Positions 1 to 7,847 of a DNA stretch of 16,161 nucleotides are shown here, piece by piece. The stretch is from Alphaproteobacteria bacterium. GTDB taxonomy: Bacteria; Pseudomonadota; Alphaproteobacteria; UBA2136; UBA6156. Under the pieces are notes generated by a model. That model was given only the letters and a program-made list of their open reading frames with translations. It ran no database searches and was not told where the DNA came from. The translations under genes and the position numbers were made by a program. Numbering within the stretch: the stretch's first letter is position 1; each line of letters opens with the position of its first letter. The DNA lies in the NCBI GenBank assembly GCA_027489415.1, contig JAIXZU010000067.1:1-16161 (forward strand), written 5' to 3'.

Positions 1-35
1 AAATTAATAACTTAAAATCAAAAAAGGATGAGATA

Positions 36-668
36 ATGATTAAGTCGATTGTTAATGAAATGGAACAAGAAACTTATTCATCTTTAGAAGATAGATTTGA
101 AAATCTTGAGAAAAAATTGAAAGAAGGAAACGAGATTCGTAAAAAAAATCCAAGTAATTTAGAATATGATGAATGGGATAATCCTATATTTGTTATACCC
201 AAAGGCGTCATTCCCCGCGCTGGCGCCCGCGTGAAGGACCTTCAGGACCCCACCAAAAAAATGTCGAAATCCCAACCCGGCCCGGGCACGATTCTCATGA
301 ACGAATCGCCCGCCGAAGCCGCTAAGAAGATCAAGCGCGCCCAAACCGACAGCCTCGGCACCATCCACTACGACCCCGCCAGCCAGCCCGGTATCGCCAA
401 CCTGCTCGAAATCCTCGGCTCTCTCTCAGGCCGCACACCGCAGCAGGTCGCAGGGGAATTCAAAGGCCAGCAATACGGCGCCTTGAAAAACGCCGTCGCC
501 GAAGCCGTGGTCTTCGCCATGGAGCCCCTGCAAGCCCGCTACACCGAACTCATGAACGATAAGGCCGAACTCCTCAGCATCCTGAAAAACGGCGCCCTGA
601 AAGCCGAGGAAGTCGCCAACGCCACCCTCGAAAAGGTCATGGATCAAATCGGCTACGTGCGCCCCTAA
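36..668 (+). CDS. trpS: Chimeric ORF: AT-rich N-terminus fused to C-terminal part of tryptophanyl-tRNA synthetase
   Basis: From about residue 51 this 210-residue ORF matches the C-terminal half of TrpS, the cytosolic enzyme that charges tRNA-Trp. Visible are the PRAGARV segment, the class I signature KMSKS at residues 75-79, and the family's helical C-terminus with TDSxGTIxYD and PGIxNLL-type blocks. The whole Rossmann-fold N-terminal half with the HIGH motif is missing; bacterial TrpS is usually about 330-350 residues. Residues 1-50 are Lys/Glu/Asn-rich, encoded by AT-rich DNA, and do not resemble TrpS. The ORF has a good ribosome binding site (AAGGAT at 24-29) and an ATG at 36, so it may be translated, but it cannot charge tRNA alone because the ATP/Trp site is incomplete. 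The stop overlaps the next start (TAATG at 666-670). I read it as trpS broken by foreign DNA, or as a chimeric assembly near a contig edge. Confidence 0.85.
   Translation: MIKSIVNEMEQETYSSLEDRFENLEKKLKEGNEIRKKNPSNLEYDEWDNPIFVIPKGVIPRAGARVKDLQDPTKKMSKSQPGPGTILMNESPAEAAKKIKRAQTDSLGTIHYDPASQPGIANLLEILGSLSGRTPQQVAGEFKGQQYGALKNAVAEAVVFAMEPLQARYTELMNDKAELLSILKNGALKAEEVANATLEKVMDQIGYVRP
186..203. other. Composition junction inside the trpS chimera
   Basis: To the left the DNA is rich in A and T with codons such as aaa, gaa and aat. To the right it switches at once to the C-ending GC-rich codons typical of the window. Protein similarity to TrpS starts at about residue 51, in the IF-x-x-P-x-x-x-IPR segment, so the break lies within roughly 15 bases of position 200. 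No target duplication, intron domain V or intein C-terminal HN motif is visible at the junction. Confidence 0.6.
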
Positions 669-1729
669 TGAAATTGAATTTCTCCCCCAGCCTCATCAAA
701 AAGGCCGAGCGTTATATTCTCATCCTCATCGGCCTCACCGTCGCCGTCACCGTCGGCATAACCTTCTTCGCCACCAGCAAGTCGCTGACAGACGACCTCG
801 CCAATATCCCCATGAACGCCGTCTGGTGGCTTGTCGCCGCCACAGTGCTGGAAAGCACACTCCGCTTCTGGCGTTACCATGTCGCCTGCAAGGCCTTGAA
901 TCTCCACGTGCCATGGTACCGCCTCATGTATTACTACACCGTCGGCTACGCCCTCATTCCCACCCCGGGAAAAATCGGCACTGCCATCCGTCTCTGGCTC
1001 ATCAAGCAGTATCATGGCTATCCCTACCGCCGCACCGCCCCCCTGCTGGTGATGGACCTCGTCTCCGACACTATCGCCATGTGCTCCCTCGCCGCCCTGT
1101 GTCTACTGGTGCTGGACGATCCCCGCCTCAAAACCATCGGTATCCTCGTCGGCGCAGGCCTCATCATGGGGCTTATCGCCACGCTCATCGCTCCGCACCT
1201 CATGTCGCGCAGTGTCAAAATCGCTTACTGGGCAACCGGCAAGCGTAAGGCTCGGCTCTTTGCCCGTATTCTCACGCTCGTCCGCACCACCGCTCAGGTG
1301 CTCGGCCCGCGTGTGCTCATCAACACCACCGCCCTCAGCTTCGTCGGCTGGGGTGTGGTCGGTATCGCCATTGGCCATCTGGTGAATGAATTCGGCATCG
1401 CCTCCTTCGGCGCCGCCTCCGGCACGCTGGCCATCACGCTCTCAACCATGGGCGGGTTTCTCACCATGATGCCCGCCGGCGTCGGCGGTGCCGAAGTCAC
1501 AATGGCAGGCCTCTTCACCCTCTTTTCCGTCCCCTTCGGTACGGCCGTGCTGGTCACCGCCATAACCCGTCTGGTGGTTCTCTGGGCCACCGTGCTGGCC
1601 GGCTTGGCGCTGCTTCCCATCGCCATCCGGAATGCACCGAAGGAGTCTCCCCACCCGCGCCACCATCATAAAGTGACAACCTTCACCACCACCATCACCA
1701 GAACGGACGAATACGACGAAGTCGTCTAA
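668..1729 (+). CDS. YbhN/UPF0104 family membrane protein (lysylphosphatidylglycerol synthase TM-region type)
   Basis: A 353-residue polytopic inner-membrane protein with about eight hydrophobic segments, starting near residues 15-35. Two family signatures are visible: the TPGKIGTAIR loop at residues 99-108 and MPAGVGGAEVT at 268-278. These are typical of the transmembrane domain of lysylphosphatidylglycerol synthase/flippase proteins (PF03706). The soluble acyltransferase domain of MprF is absent, so the role is probably lipid or glycolipid transport rather than aminoacylation; this is inference. The tail after residue 325 is unusual: a His-rich patch (HPRHHH), a Thr-rich stretch and an acidic end. 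The start ATG overlaps the trpS stop by one base, which points to translational coupling. The gene converges on gdh, with a hairpin terminator between them. Confidence 0.85.
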   Translation: MKLNFSPSLIKKAERYILILIGLTVAVTVGITFFATSKSLTDDLANIPMNAVWWLVAATVLESTLRFWRYHVACKALNLHVPWYRLMYYYTVGYALIPTPGKIGTAIRLWLIKQYHGYPYRRTAPLLVMDLVSDTIAMCSLAALCLLVLDDPRLKTIGILVGAGLIMGLIATLIAPHLMSRSVKIAYWATGKRKARLFARILTLVRTTAQVLGPRVLINTTALSFVGWGVVGIAIGHLVNEFGIASFGAASGTLAITLSTMGGFLTMMPAGVGGAEVTMAGLFTLFSVPFGTAVLVTAITRLVVLWATVLAGLALLPIAIRNAPKESPHPRHHHKVTTFTTTITRTDEYDEVV

Positions 1730-1740
1730 CACTGTAAAAA

Positions 1741-1763
1741 AAGCCCCTCGGTAGGAGGGGCTT
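1741..1763 (-). terminator. Rho-independent terminator of gdh, possibly bidirectional
   Basis: A perfect 9-bp stem (AAGCCCCTC / GAGGGGCTT) with a 5-base loop. The A-run at 1735-1742 gives a U-tract on the minus strand, directly downstream of the gdh stop. On the plus strand no clear T-run follows, so ending of ybhN-like transcripts here is less certain. Confidence 0.8.
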
Positions 1764-1769
1764 CGCAAT

Positions 1770-4700
1770 TTATCCTTCCAGCTCGCGTAACCGTCCCAGC
1801 AGCACACTCAGCATCGCCACGGTCAGGTCGCGCTCACGCAGGATGTCCCGCACCAGCATGTTGTAGCGGTCAAGGCCACCTTCCACACCTTCCAACCAGC
1901 CTTCCACACTCTGTCCTTGGGCGAGCAACTTGCGGCTAATCGCCGCCTGCCGGAAGAAGATTTCCTGCCCCATGCTCTGCACCGCCTGCCGGGTCCAGCC
2001 GTCATTCACACGCATTGCGCGGACTTTCTTCACCAGCGCGGGCAAACGTAAGGCTTCGCCCACACGCAGGTGGCGTACCAGTACGTCCAGCAAGGGCTTG
2101 CGGGTTTCCATCGCCATCATCGCCACGTCCGGCGCAACAACCAATGGGGAAAGCAGCGTCATCCGCCCGGCCATGGCTTTGGGCAGCCCCATCGCCAGCC
2201 ATTCTTCAATCCATTTGGCCACTTCAGCATGGCCGCGCAGCACACCCGGCAACTGGGCCAGAATTTCCTGCATCGGTGCCCCCAGCGTCGTAATCCAACC
2301 GGTTACATCCACCGGCTGGCCGCGTCGCAGCACCCACGCAGCCAGCACCACGCTCACCAGCTTGCACCGCTGGCTGACAGCCACCACCGCACGGTGCGGC
2401 AAGCCGCTCAAACCGTCCATCTGCTGCCACAGCTCGTTCATGCCACTGGTTGCAATCGCCACTGCCAGCGCCCGCACCACATCCTGGGGCACCGCTTCAA
2501 AGTCGGCCATCAAACGCGGTACGGCCAGAATTCCTAAGCGGTTGACAATCAGGTTCGCCAGCTGGGTTGCCACAATCTCCCGTGCCAGCGGATGCTGGCC
2601 AATGAAGTCGGCAAACTTCGCCTGCAACGGTGCAGGGAAGTAAGTCACCAGTAGTGGGCGTAAAGTGGGGGAATCCAGTAACTTGGCATCACTCAGGATT
2701 TCACTCCGCAACCACGCCTTGGTACCCGCCAGCAGGGCACACAGCTCGGGGCGGGTGTAAACCGCAGGCGTCCGCGCCTTCAGGTCCCGCAGGCTGGGCA
2801 GGCAGTCTACCAGCGGGTCAATCACCCCCTTGCGCACCAGTGTTTCCTGCCAGTCATGCAGGTCGGCATGGTAGGCTTCGTCTTCGCTACCATCCAGCGT
2901 GATAACCAGGTTCTGCAGCGCATTATCCCGCAGCACCAAACCAGCCACTTCGTCAGTCATGCTGGCCAGTAACTTCACGCGTCCAGCTTCATCCAACTTG
3001 CCAGCGCGCATGGCCAATTGCAGCAGAATCTTCAGGTTCACTTCATGGTCACTGGTGTCCACACCGGCACTGTTGTCCAGCGCGTCGGTGTTCAGTTGCA
3101 CACCGCGCCGCGCCAGCTCAACCCGCCCGCGTGGGGAAATCCCAAGGTTTCCGCCCTCACCAATCACCTTCACACGCACGGCATTGCCATCCACGCGCAG
3201 GTCATCGTTGGCCTTGTCGCTCACCGCCGTATGCGGCTCGTCACTGGCCTTGATGTAAGTCCCAATCCCCCCATTCCACAGCACATCTACCGGTGCCTTC
3301 AACAGCGCCCGTATCAACTCGTCCGGCGTCATGCTGGTCGCCTTCACGCCAAGGCGAACTTGCACTTGCGGGCTCAGCTCAATCGTCTTGGCAGTGCGCA
3401 GGTAAACACCTCCACCCTTGGAAATCAGCTTGTTATTGTACTGGTCCCATCCGGCTGCGGCCTCAAACATCCGCTGGCGCTCGGCGTAGCTCGTCGCAGG
3501 GTCGGGGTTGGGGTCAAGGAAGATATGGATGTGGTTGAACGCCCCCACCAGCATCACATGGCGGTCGCGCAGCAGGCCGTTGCCGAACACATCCCCCGCC
3601 ATGTCACCAATCCCCACAACGCTAATCGGCCGTTCCGCACTGGGCACAAGGTTCAGTCCGGCAAGGTGGTGCATCACACTCACCCATGCCCCGCGGGACG
3701 TTATGCCCATCCCCTTATGGTCATAGCCCTTGCTGCCGCCGGTCGCAAACGCGTCACCCAGCCAGTAACCTCCTTTCACACCGTCCCAGTAATCCGCGGC
3801 AATCGCCTCGCCGTTGGCAGTGTCGGAAAACTTGGCCGTGCCCTTATCCGCCGCTACCACAAGGTAAGCATCGTCGCCGTCTAGCCGTACCACGCCACGC
3901 GGCCCTACCACGTTGCCCTTGGCGTCATAGTTGTCGGAAACACTCAACAGCGCCCGAATGTACAGCTTATACGCCTCCACTGGCTTAAGGCCACCCCGCA
4001 CGTAAAACCCACCCTTGGCCCCCACCGGCACGATAATCGTGTTTTTACGCATCTGGGCGGTCATCAGTCCCAGAATTTCGGTGCGGTAGTCACTGCCACG
4101 GTCACTGTGGCGCAGGCCGCCACGGGCCACGCGGCCACCGCGCAGGTGCACCCCTTCAACTTCAGGGTGATACACCGCAATCTCGCGCCACGGGCGCGGG
4201 TCGGTCAGCCCCGGTATCTTGGCGCAGTCCAGCTTGAAGGCCAGCGCTTCCTGCCGTTCCGCCCGCAACGGCTGCCACACGTTGGTGCGCAGCGTCGCCT
4301 GTACCACGCCCAGCACGGTGCGCCATACGCGCTCCTGTTCGGCCGTCGGCATCGCCATGATCTCCCGCTCCAGCAAGGCCACCAGCGGCTTGCTCAGGCG
4401 GCTGCGCCGCGCGGCGGGAATACTCGGGTTGTGGCTCGCCTCAAACAGCTCCCACACCGCGCGTGCAAGGTCGGGGCGGTTGCGTACCGCCACACGCACG
4501 CTGCGCGGGTCAAGGCGGCGGTCAATCTGCTGCAGGTAAGCCACCCAGGCCCGCCACACACCAATTTCCTGCACACCAAGCCCCGCACCCAGCGCCAGCC
4601 GGTTCAAACTGTCTTCTTCAAGGGTTCCGCGCAGGCAGGCATCAATCACCGCCACCAGTGCCGCACGGGTCTCATCGGTCAACGGCTGGTCGGGAAGGTG

Positions 4701-6398
4701 GCAGAGCACGTCATGCACCCACACATTTCCTAAACGATGGGTTTCTTCACTCAATGCGGCTAACCCACAACTGTCCACCAAGGGCATCAGCTCGGCCAAT
4801 GTCCAGCTTCCTCCGCGCCGCAGCAGGCGCAGGCGTAGCCCGTCACGTTCTTCCAGCCGCACACTCTGGTCAGCGGTGCCATTCACAAACGCCACGTCAC
4901 CCATCGCCGTCAGGGCAGGGGTGGCACTGCGGTAGGCAATGTCCGCCAGCGGGGCAAACGCGCGCCACATCATGATGCCTTCAGTCGCACCGTGCTGGGC
5001 CACCAGTTCGTCCTGCATATCGTCATCCCAACCGCGCACCAGGGTGCGCACCGCCTGCGTCAGGGCCTCCTCCTGTACCTGTACCTTGGGGTGCCACGGC
5101 AGCCGGAAAACCAACCGCGCCAGCTCACCAAAGCCCAGTTCCACCTTGAATTCCTGCACCGCGCTGCCAAATTCCTCAGCCAGCAGCAGTCCGATTCTCT
5201 CGCGCATCCGCGTATTCATCCGCGCCAGCGGCAGGTAAACAATCACGGTGGCGGCGCCCTCGCGTTCACTGCTGCGCATCAGCACGGCCACATTCGGGCG
5301 CTCATGCACGGCGACCGTCGCAACTGCCAAGCGCTGCAGGGTCGGCACGTCACTCAGGAACAACTCGTCGCGCGGCCACATTTCCAGCACGTTCATCAGC
5401 GTGCGCGCGTTGTAGCTGCTTTGCGGCCAGTTCACGGCCTTTTCCACCGCCGCCAGCTTGCTGCGTACCAGCGGGATGCTCTGCACACCCGCCGTATAGG
5501 CGCGGCTGGTATAAAGCCCGATAAATCGATGCTCCGCCGTCACCTGCCCCTTGGCATTGCGCTCCAGCACCGCCACGTAATCCATGCTCGCCGCACGGTG
5601 AACACGGCTCAGCTCCGGCGTTTTGCTCACAATCAGGTTGTCCTCACTGGCGACATACAGGCCCAGCGTCCCCACTTCACTAACCCTCTTCGCCTCCCGC
5701 ACGCGGCTATCCACTTCGGCCAGAATCCCAAGCCCGCTGCCTTCCGTGGCCTGCACCGTCATGCCCGCCTTGCCGGAGCGGTAATCATAATGCCGGTAAC
5801 CCAGCAAAATCATATGGCCGTCCAGCAACCACTCCAGAAAACGCTGTTCCTCGCCCTTGCCAAAAGTTCTGGCCAAGTCTTCCATCCGGTCATGCATCGG
5901 CCCAAAGTCACGTACCGCCAGCCGCGCAAGGTCAATGCTCTCGCGCACGTCTTCAACCATGGGCTTAATACTTGCCGGGTTCAGCCCCTCAATTTTCACT
6001 AAAATCCACGCTTCCATGGCTTTCCGGCTGGTGCCGCGCGCAAGGTCGGCACTCACCAGCTTGGCCTTTTCCCGCACCACACTCAGCACGGGGTGCCATA
6101 GGCCGGCCAAGTCAGGGTTATGCCGGCGTACCGCTAAACTGATGGTATCCGTCAAAAACGGCTGGTCATCCGCCACCACAACAAGCCACCCGTGGGGGGA
6201 ACGCGGCTCCTGCAGCACGTCCACCTTCGGCGCGTCACCGGTTTTGCGGGTGGCTACCACACGGCCCAGCCAGTCCCACACGGGGTCTTTGCTGTCGGGG
6301 GTCGTTTGGGCGGCGTCCTGTCCGGCCAGCAGGCGCTTGAGGGTTTTGGTGCTAAGCGTGCTGTTAAGGGGCGTCTGTCCCGCGCGTGCAATGGCCAT
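1770..6398 (-). CDS. gdh: NAD-specific glutamate dehydrogenase, large (about 180 kDa) class
   Basis: About 1542 residues, a cytosolic enzyme that oxidatively deaminates glutamate to 2-oxoglutarate and ammonium with NAD+, feeding the TCA cycle. Length and motifs fit the Bac_GDH family (PF05088; usually about 1600 residues). Numbered from the chosen ATG, the catalytic core shows PVGAKGGF (Lys about 795), DGDDAYLVVAADKGTA, GSKGYDHKGMGITSRGAW, the GIGDMAGDVFGNG turn, HIFLDPNPD, WNGGIGTYIK (about 1040-1050) and GEGGNLGISPRGR. The first 700 residues form the regulatory ACT-like and linker region; the C-terminal 400 are helical. I prefer the ATG at 6396-6398 because GGAG lies six bases upstream; an in-frame GTG at 6408-6410 would add four residues but has a weaker site. 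The gene stands alone between two terminators. No key motif is missing. Confidence 0.95.
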   Translation of the reverse strand: MAIARAGQTPLNSTLSTKTLKRLLAGQDAAQTTPDSKDPVWDWLGRVVATRKTGDAPKVDVLQEPRSPHGWLVVVADDQPFLTDTISLAVRRHNPDLAGLWHPVLSVVREKAKLVSADLARGTSRKAMEAWILVKIEGLNPASIKPMVEDVRESIDLARLAVRDFGPMHDRMEDLARTFGKGEEQRFLEWLLDGHMILLGYRHYDYRSGKAGMTVQATEGSGLGILAEVDSRVREAKRVSEVGTLGLYVASEDNLIVSKTPELSRVHRAASMDYVAVLERNAKGQVTAEHRFIGLYTSRAYTAGVQSIPLVRSKLAAVEKAVNWPQSSYNARTLMNVLEMWPRDELFLSDVPTLQRLAVATVAVHERPNVAVLMRSSEREGAATVIVYLPLARMNTRMRERIGLLLAEEFGSAVQEFKVELGFGELARLVFRLPWHPKVQVQEEALTQAVRTLVRGWDDDMQDELVAQHGATEGIMMWRAFAPLADIAYRSATPALTAMGDVAFVNGTADQSVRLEERDGLRLRLLRRGGSWTLAELMPLVDSCGLAALSEETHRLGNVWVHDVLCHLPDQPLTDETRAALVAVIDACLRGTLEEDSLNRLALGAGLGVQEIGVWRAWVAYLQQIDRRLDPRSVRVAVRNRPDLARAVWELFEASHNPSIPAARRSRLSKPLVALLEREIMAMPTAEQERVWRTVLGVVQATLRTNVWQPLRAERQEALAFKLDCAKIPGLTDPRPWREIAVYHPEVEGVHLRGGRVARGGLRHSDRGSDYRTEILGLMTAQMRKNTIIVPVGAKGGFYVRGGLKPVEAYKLYIRALLSVSDNYDAKGNVVGPRGVVRLDGDDAYLVVAADKGTAKFSDTANGEAIAADYWDGVKGGYWLGDAFATGGSKGYDHKGMGITSRGAWVSVMHHLAGLNLVPSAERPISVVGIGDMAGDVFGNGLLRDRHVMLVGAFNHIHIFLDPNPDPATSYAERQRMFEAAAGWDQYNNKLISKGGGVYLRTAKTIELSPQVQVRLGVKATSMTPDELIRALLKAPVDVLWNGGIGTYIKASDEPHTAVSDKANDDLRVDGNAVRVKVIGEGGNLGISPRGRVELARRGVQLNTDALDNSAGVDTSDHEVNLKILLQLAMRAGKLDEAGRVKLLASMTDEVAGLVLRDNALQNLVITLDGSEDEAYHADLHDWQETLVRKGVIDPLVDCLPSLRDLKARTPAVYTRPELCALLAGTKAWLRSEILSDAKLLDSPTLRPLLVTYFPAPLQAKFADFIGQHPLAREIVATQLANLIVNRLGILAVPRLMADFEAVPQDVVRALAVAIATSGMNELWQQMDGLSGLPHRAVVAVSQRCKLVSVVLAAWVLRRGQPVDVTGWITTLGAPMQEILAQLPGVLRGHAEVAKWIEEWLAMGLPKAMAGRMTLLSPLVVAPDVAMMAMETRKPLLDVLVRHLRVGEALRLPALVKKVRAMRVNDGWTRQAVQSMGQEIFFRQAAISRKLLAQGQSVEGWLEGVEGGLDRYNMLVRDILRERDLTVAMLSVLLGRLRELEG

Positions 6399-6474
6399 GG
6401 TGTTCTCCACATTCTCTTTGTAACGGCGAAAGCCTACGCCCGCCGCCTTCCTCCCGCAACCCCGCCACCGCGCA

Positions 6475-6501
6475 AAAAATTCCGCCTGTGGCGGAATTTT
6501 T
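6475..6501 (-). terminator. Strong hairpin terminator, flanked by A and T runs
   Basis: A perfect 12-bp inverted repeat (AAAAATTCCGCC / GGCGGAATTTTT) with a 3-base loop. The A-run at 6474-6479 supplies a U-tract on the minus strand just after the stop of the small rod-like gene, separating that transcript from gdh. The structure could also act on the plus strand. Confidence 0.9.
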
Positions 6502-6517
6502 CGTCGTAGCGTGGCAA

Positions 6518-6856
6518 TTAACTGCCGCGCTTACCAATCATATCAATCGTCGCCTGCTCCACGTCGCTGGTCACGCGCACCACCGCCGCATTGGCGCTGT
6601 AAGCGGTCTTGGCCTGCAATAAATCCACAATCGCGGTGGTCAGCTGGCCTTCTGGCGGCAGTACCGCACCACGCACCGCATCTTCCACAGCGGGAATCAC
6701 CGCCGCACGGTCACTGACAGCGACACTGTCAGCGGCAATCGCATTCTGCGCAGCCGTAAAACTCTGGTTTATCTCTTCGGCTGCCTTGGCAACCTTCACT
6801 TCCTGCTTTTGCAGTCCGGCAATGGCGGTTCTAAAACCGTTAATCTCAAGCGTCAT
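6518..6856 (-). CDS. Small protein resembling a flagellar rod/hook protein reduced to its terminal helices
   Basis: 112 residues. The N-terminus (residues 3-31, with INGFRTAIAGLQKQ then a helix ending in EEIN) recalls the start of FlgB/FlgC/FlgF/FlgG-type proteins. The C-terminus (72-107, with LTTAIVDLLQAKTAYSANA followed by a heptad helix) closely resembles their conserved C-terminal helix, including the A-Y-x-A-N-A signature. The central folded domains are missing: FlgC is usually about 135-145 residues and FlgG about 260. The middle is Ala/Val-rich. No other flagellar gene is nearby. The ribosome binding site GGAGAGAG lies just before the ATG. A role as a rod-like filament or coiled-coil protein is inferred; it may be a degenerate or repurposed rod protein. 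It probably shares a transcript with the 68-residue gene upstream. Confidence 0.75.
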   Translation of the reverse strand: MTLEINGFRTAIAGLQKQEVKVAKAAEEINQSFTAAQNAIAADSVAVSDRAAVIPAVEDAVRGAVLPPEGQLTTAIVDLLQAKTAYSANAAVVRVTSDVEQATIDMIGKRGS

Positions 6857-6876
6857 GCTCTCTCTCCTTTGTTACC

Positions 6877-6910
6877 CGATGCTTTCCACGGCATCGTCCC
6901 CTACCTGGGG
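6877..6910 (-). promoter_or_regulatory. Two adjacent small hairpins in the leader of the rod-like gene
   Basis: Between the 68-residue gene and the rod-like gene there is a 6-bp stem (CGATGC/GCATCG, 8-base loop, 6877-6896), followed directly by a 4-bp stem (CCCC/GGGG, 5-base loop, 6898-6910). They lie about 20 bases upstream of the ATG and the ribosome binding site. No U-run follows, so this is not a classic terminator. They could be processing or translation-control elements, or chance. Confidence 0.3.
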
Positions 6911-6950
6911 TGGTCTTGTTATTGATGATAGACCCATTTTTCGGAAATGG

Positions 6951-7157
6951 CTAGGCCTCCACATCCACACGTCGGCCTTTCGCGTCACCCGTTCCGGGCG
7001 CGGTGTAGGCTTTATTGTGGGGCGCAGCTTCGCTCTTGGCCGCGGCTTTCACAGCGATATTCGGCATCAGCGCCTTCTCCGCCAAAGCGGGTATCGGCGT
7101 AATGTCCACGGGCGCTACGGTCGCAACCGGCGTCGGGCCTCCCTGAATGATGGTCAT
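6951..7157 (-). CDS. Small Ala/Pro-rich protein of unknown function
   Basis: 68 residues starting MTIIQGGPTP. The chosen ATG at 7155-7157 has a clear ribosome binding site (AGGAAGAGAG); a longer open frame reaches 7316 but would run into tsaB on the other strand and has Arg-rich non-gene-like sequence. The protein is rich in Ala, Pro, Val and Lys, has no convincing membrane segment, and ends with a basic-then-acidic tail. I do not recognise the family. It lies 94 bases upstream of the rod-like gene on the same strand, so the two may be one transcript. A short hairpin (CCATTT/AAATGG, 6934-6950) follows its stop. It is divergent from tsaB; the 71-base gap must hold both promoters, but I could not pick a convincing pair of boxes. 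Confidence 0.6.
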   Translation of the reverse strand: MTIIQGGPTPVATVAPVDITPIPALAEKALMPNIAVKAAAKSEAAPHNKAYTAPGTGDAKGRRVDVEA

Positions 7158-7228
7158 GGATCTCTCTTCCTGTTTCCAGTACCTTATAAACCCTTGACCA
7201 AACATGCCTGACACGCCAAAACCACACC

Positions 7229-7843
7229 ATGAACGCACACGCCACCCGCCTTGCTCTGGACTGCTCCTTCGCCGGCCTCTCCCTCGCCCTGCAAACCGCC
7301 TCCGGTCAGGTTGCAACCTTCACCACCCCCACCGCCCGCAGCTCGGACTTTCTCCCCCAGGAACTCGCAAATATCTTTGAAAAATCAGGCATAAATGCCA
7401 TGGGGCTAACCCATATCCTCGTCACCACCGGCCCGGGCAGCTTCACCGGCATCCGCCTCGGCCTCGCCACGGCCGAAGCGCTCAAACTCCTCAAGCCCTC
7501 CGTCACCATCATCGGCCTCTCCACCCTGCAAGCCCTGGCCTGTCAGGTTGTCGCAGCCCATGCGCCAAAGGGCGCCTTCACCCTGGTGCTGGACGCCGCC
7601 GGCCAGCAAGCCTACACCCAAACCTTCTCACCCCACGGCGAAGCCCTCACGCCCGCCGCCTGCGTCCCACTCTCCGAAGTCTCCTCGCAGCCCAACCTCT
7701 TCGCCCAAGCAAGCCTGATGCTCCCCGGCACCCCGCTCAGCACGCTGGACGCCACCCACCTCTTCACACTGGCCGAAAATCCCGCCCATCACCTCCACGC
7801 AACACCGGTCTACCTGAAACCGCTCACCTATAAACTGGCTTAA
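7229..7843 (+). CDS. tsaB: tRNA threonylcarbamoyladenosine biosynthesis protein TsaB
   Basis: 204 residues, cytosolic. TsaB partners TsaD and TsaE in making t6A at position 37 of ANN-decoding tRNAs. The family signature GPGSFTGIRLGLATA is at residues 68-82, and the N-terminal strand LALDCSFAGLSLAL corresponds to the ASKHA fold's first phosphate loop, with Cys where Thr is common. Length is a little short for the family (about 200-230). No strong Shine-Dalgarno sequence precedes the ATG. It is followed four bases later by rimI, the pairing seen in many proteobacteria. Confidence 0.92.
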   Translation: MNAHATRLALDCSFAGLSLALQTASGQVATFTTPTARSSDFLPQELANIFEKSGINAMGLTHILVTTGPGSFTGIRLGLATAEALKLLKPSVTIIGLSTLQALACQVVAAHAPKGAFTLVLDAAGQQAYTQTFSPHGEALTPAACVPLSEVSSQPNLFAQASLMLPGTPLSTLDATHLFTLAENPAHHLHATPVYLKPLTYKLA

Positions 7844-7847
7844 GGGA

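Noticed and set aside
1..203. Intein or self-splicing intron interrupting trpS
   Set aside because: No C-terminal HN/Cys-Ser splice motif, no group II domain V hairpin and no group I core is visible before the junction.
3018..6002. Long plus-strand open frames opposite gdh (3018-3884, 4107-4733, 4992-6002)
   Set aside because: They are antisense shadows of a clear, uninterrupted gdh gene; the predicted proteins are His/Arg/Gln-rich with no family features.
7158..7316. Longer start for the 68-residue gene, reaching into tsaB
   Set aside because: The added residues are Arg/Gly/Trp-rich antisense sequence to tsaB, and the inner ATG has a strong ribosome binding site.
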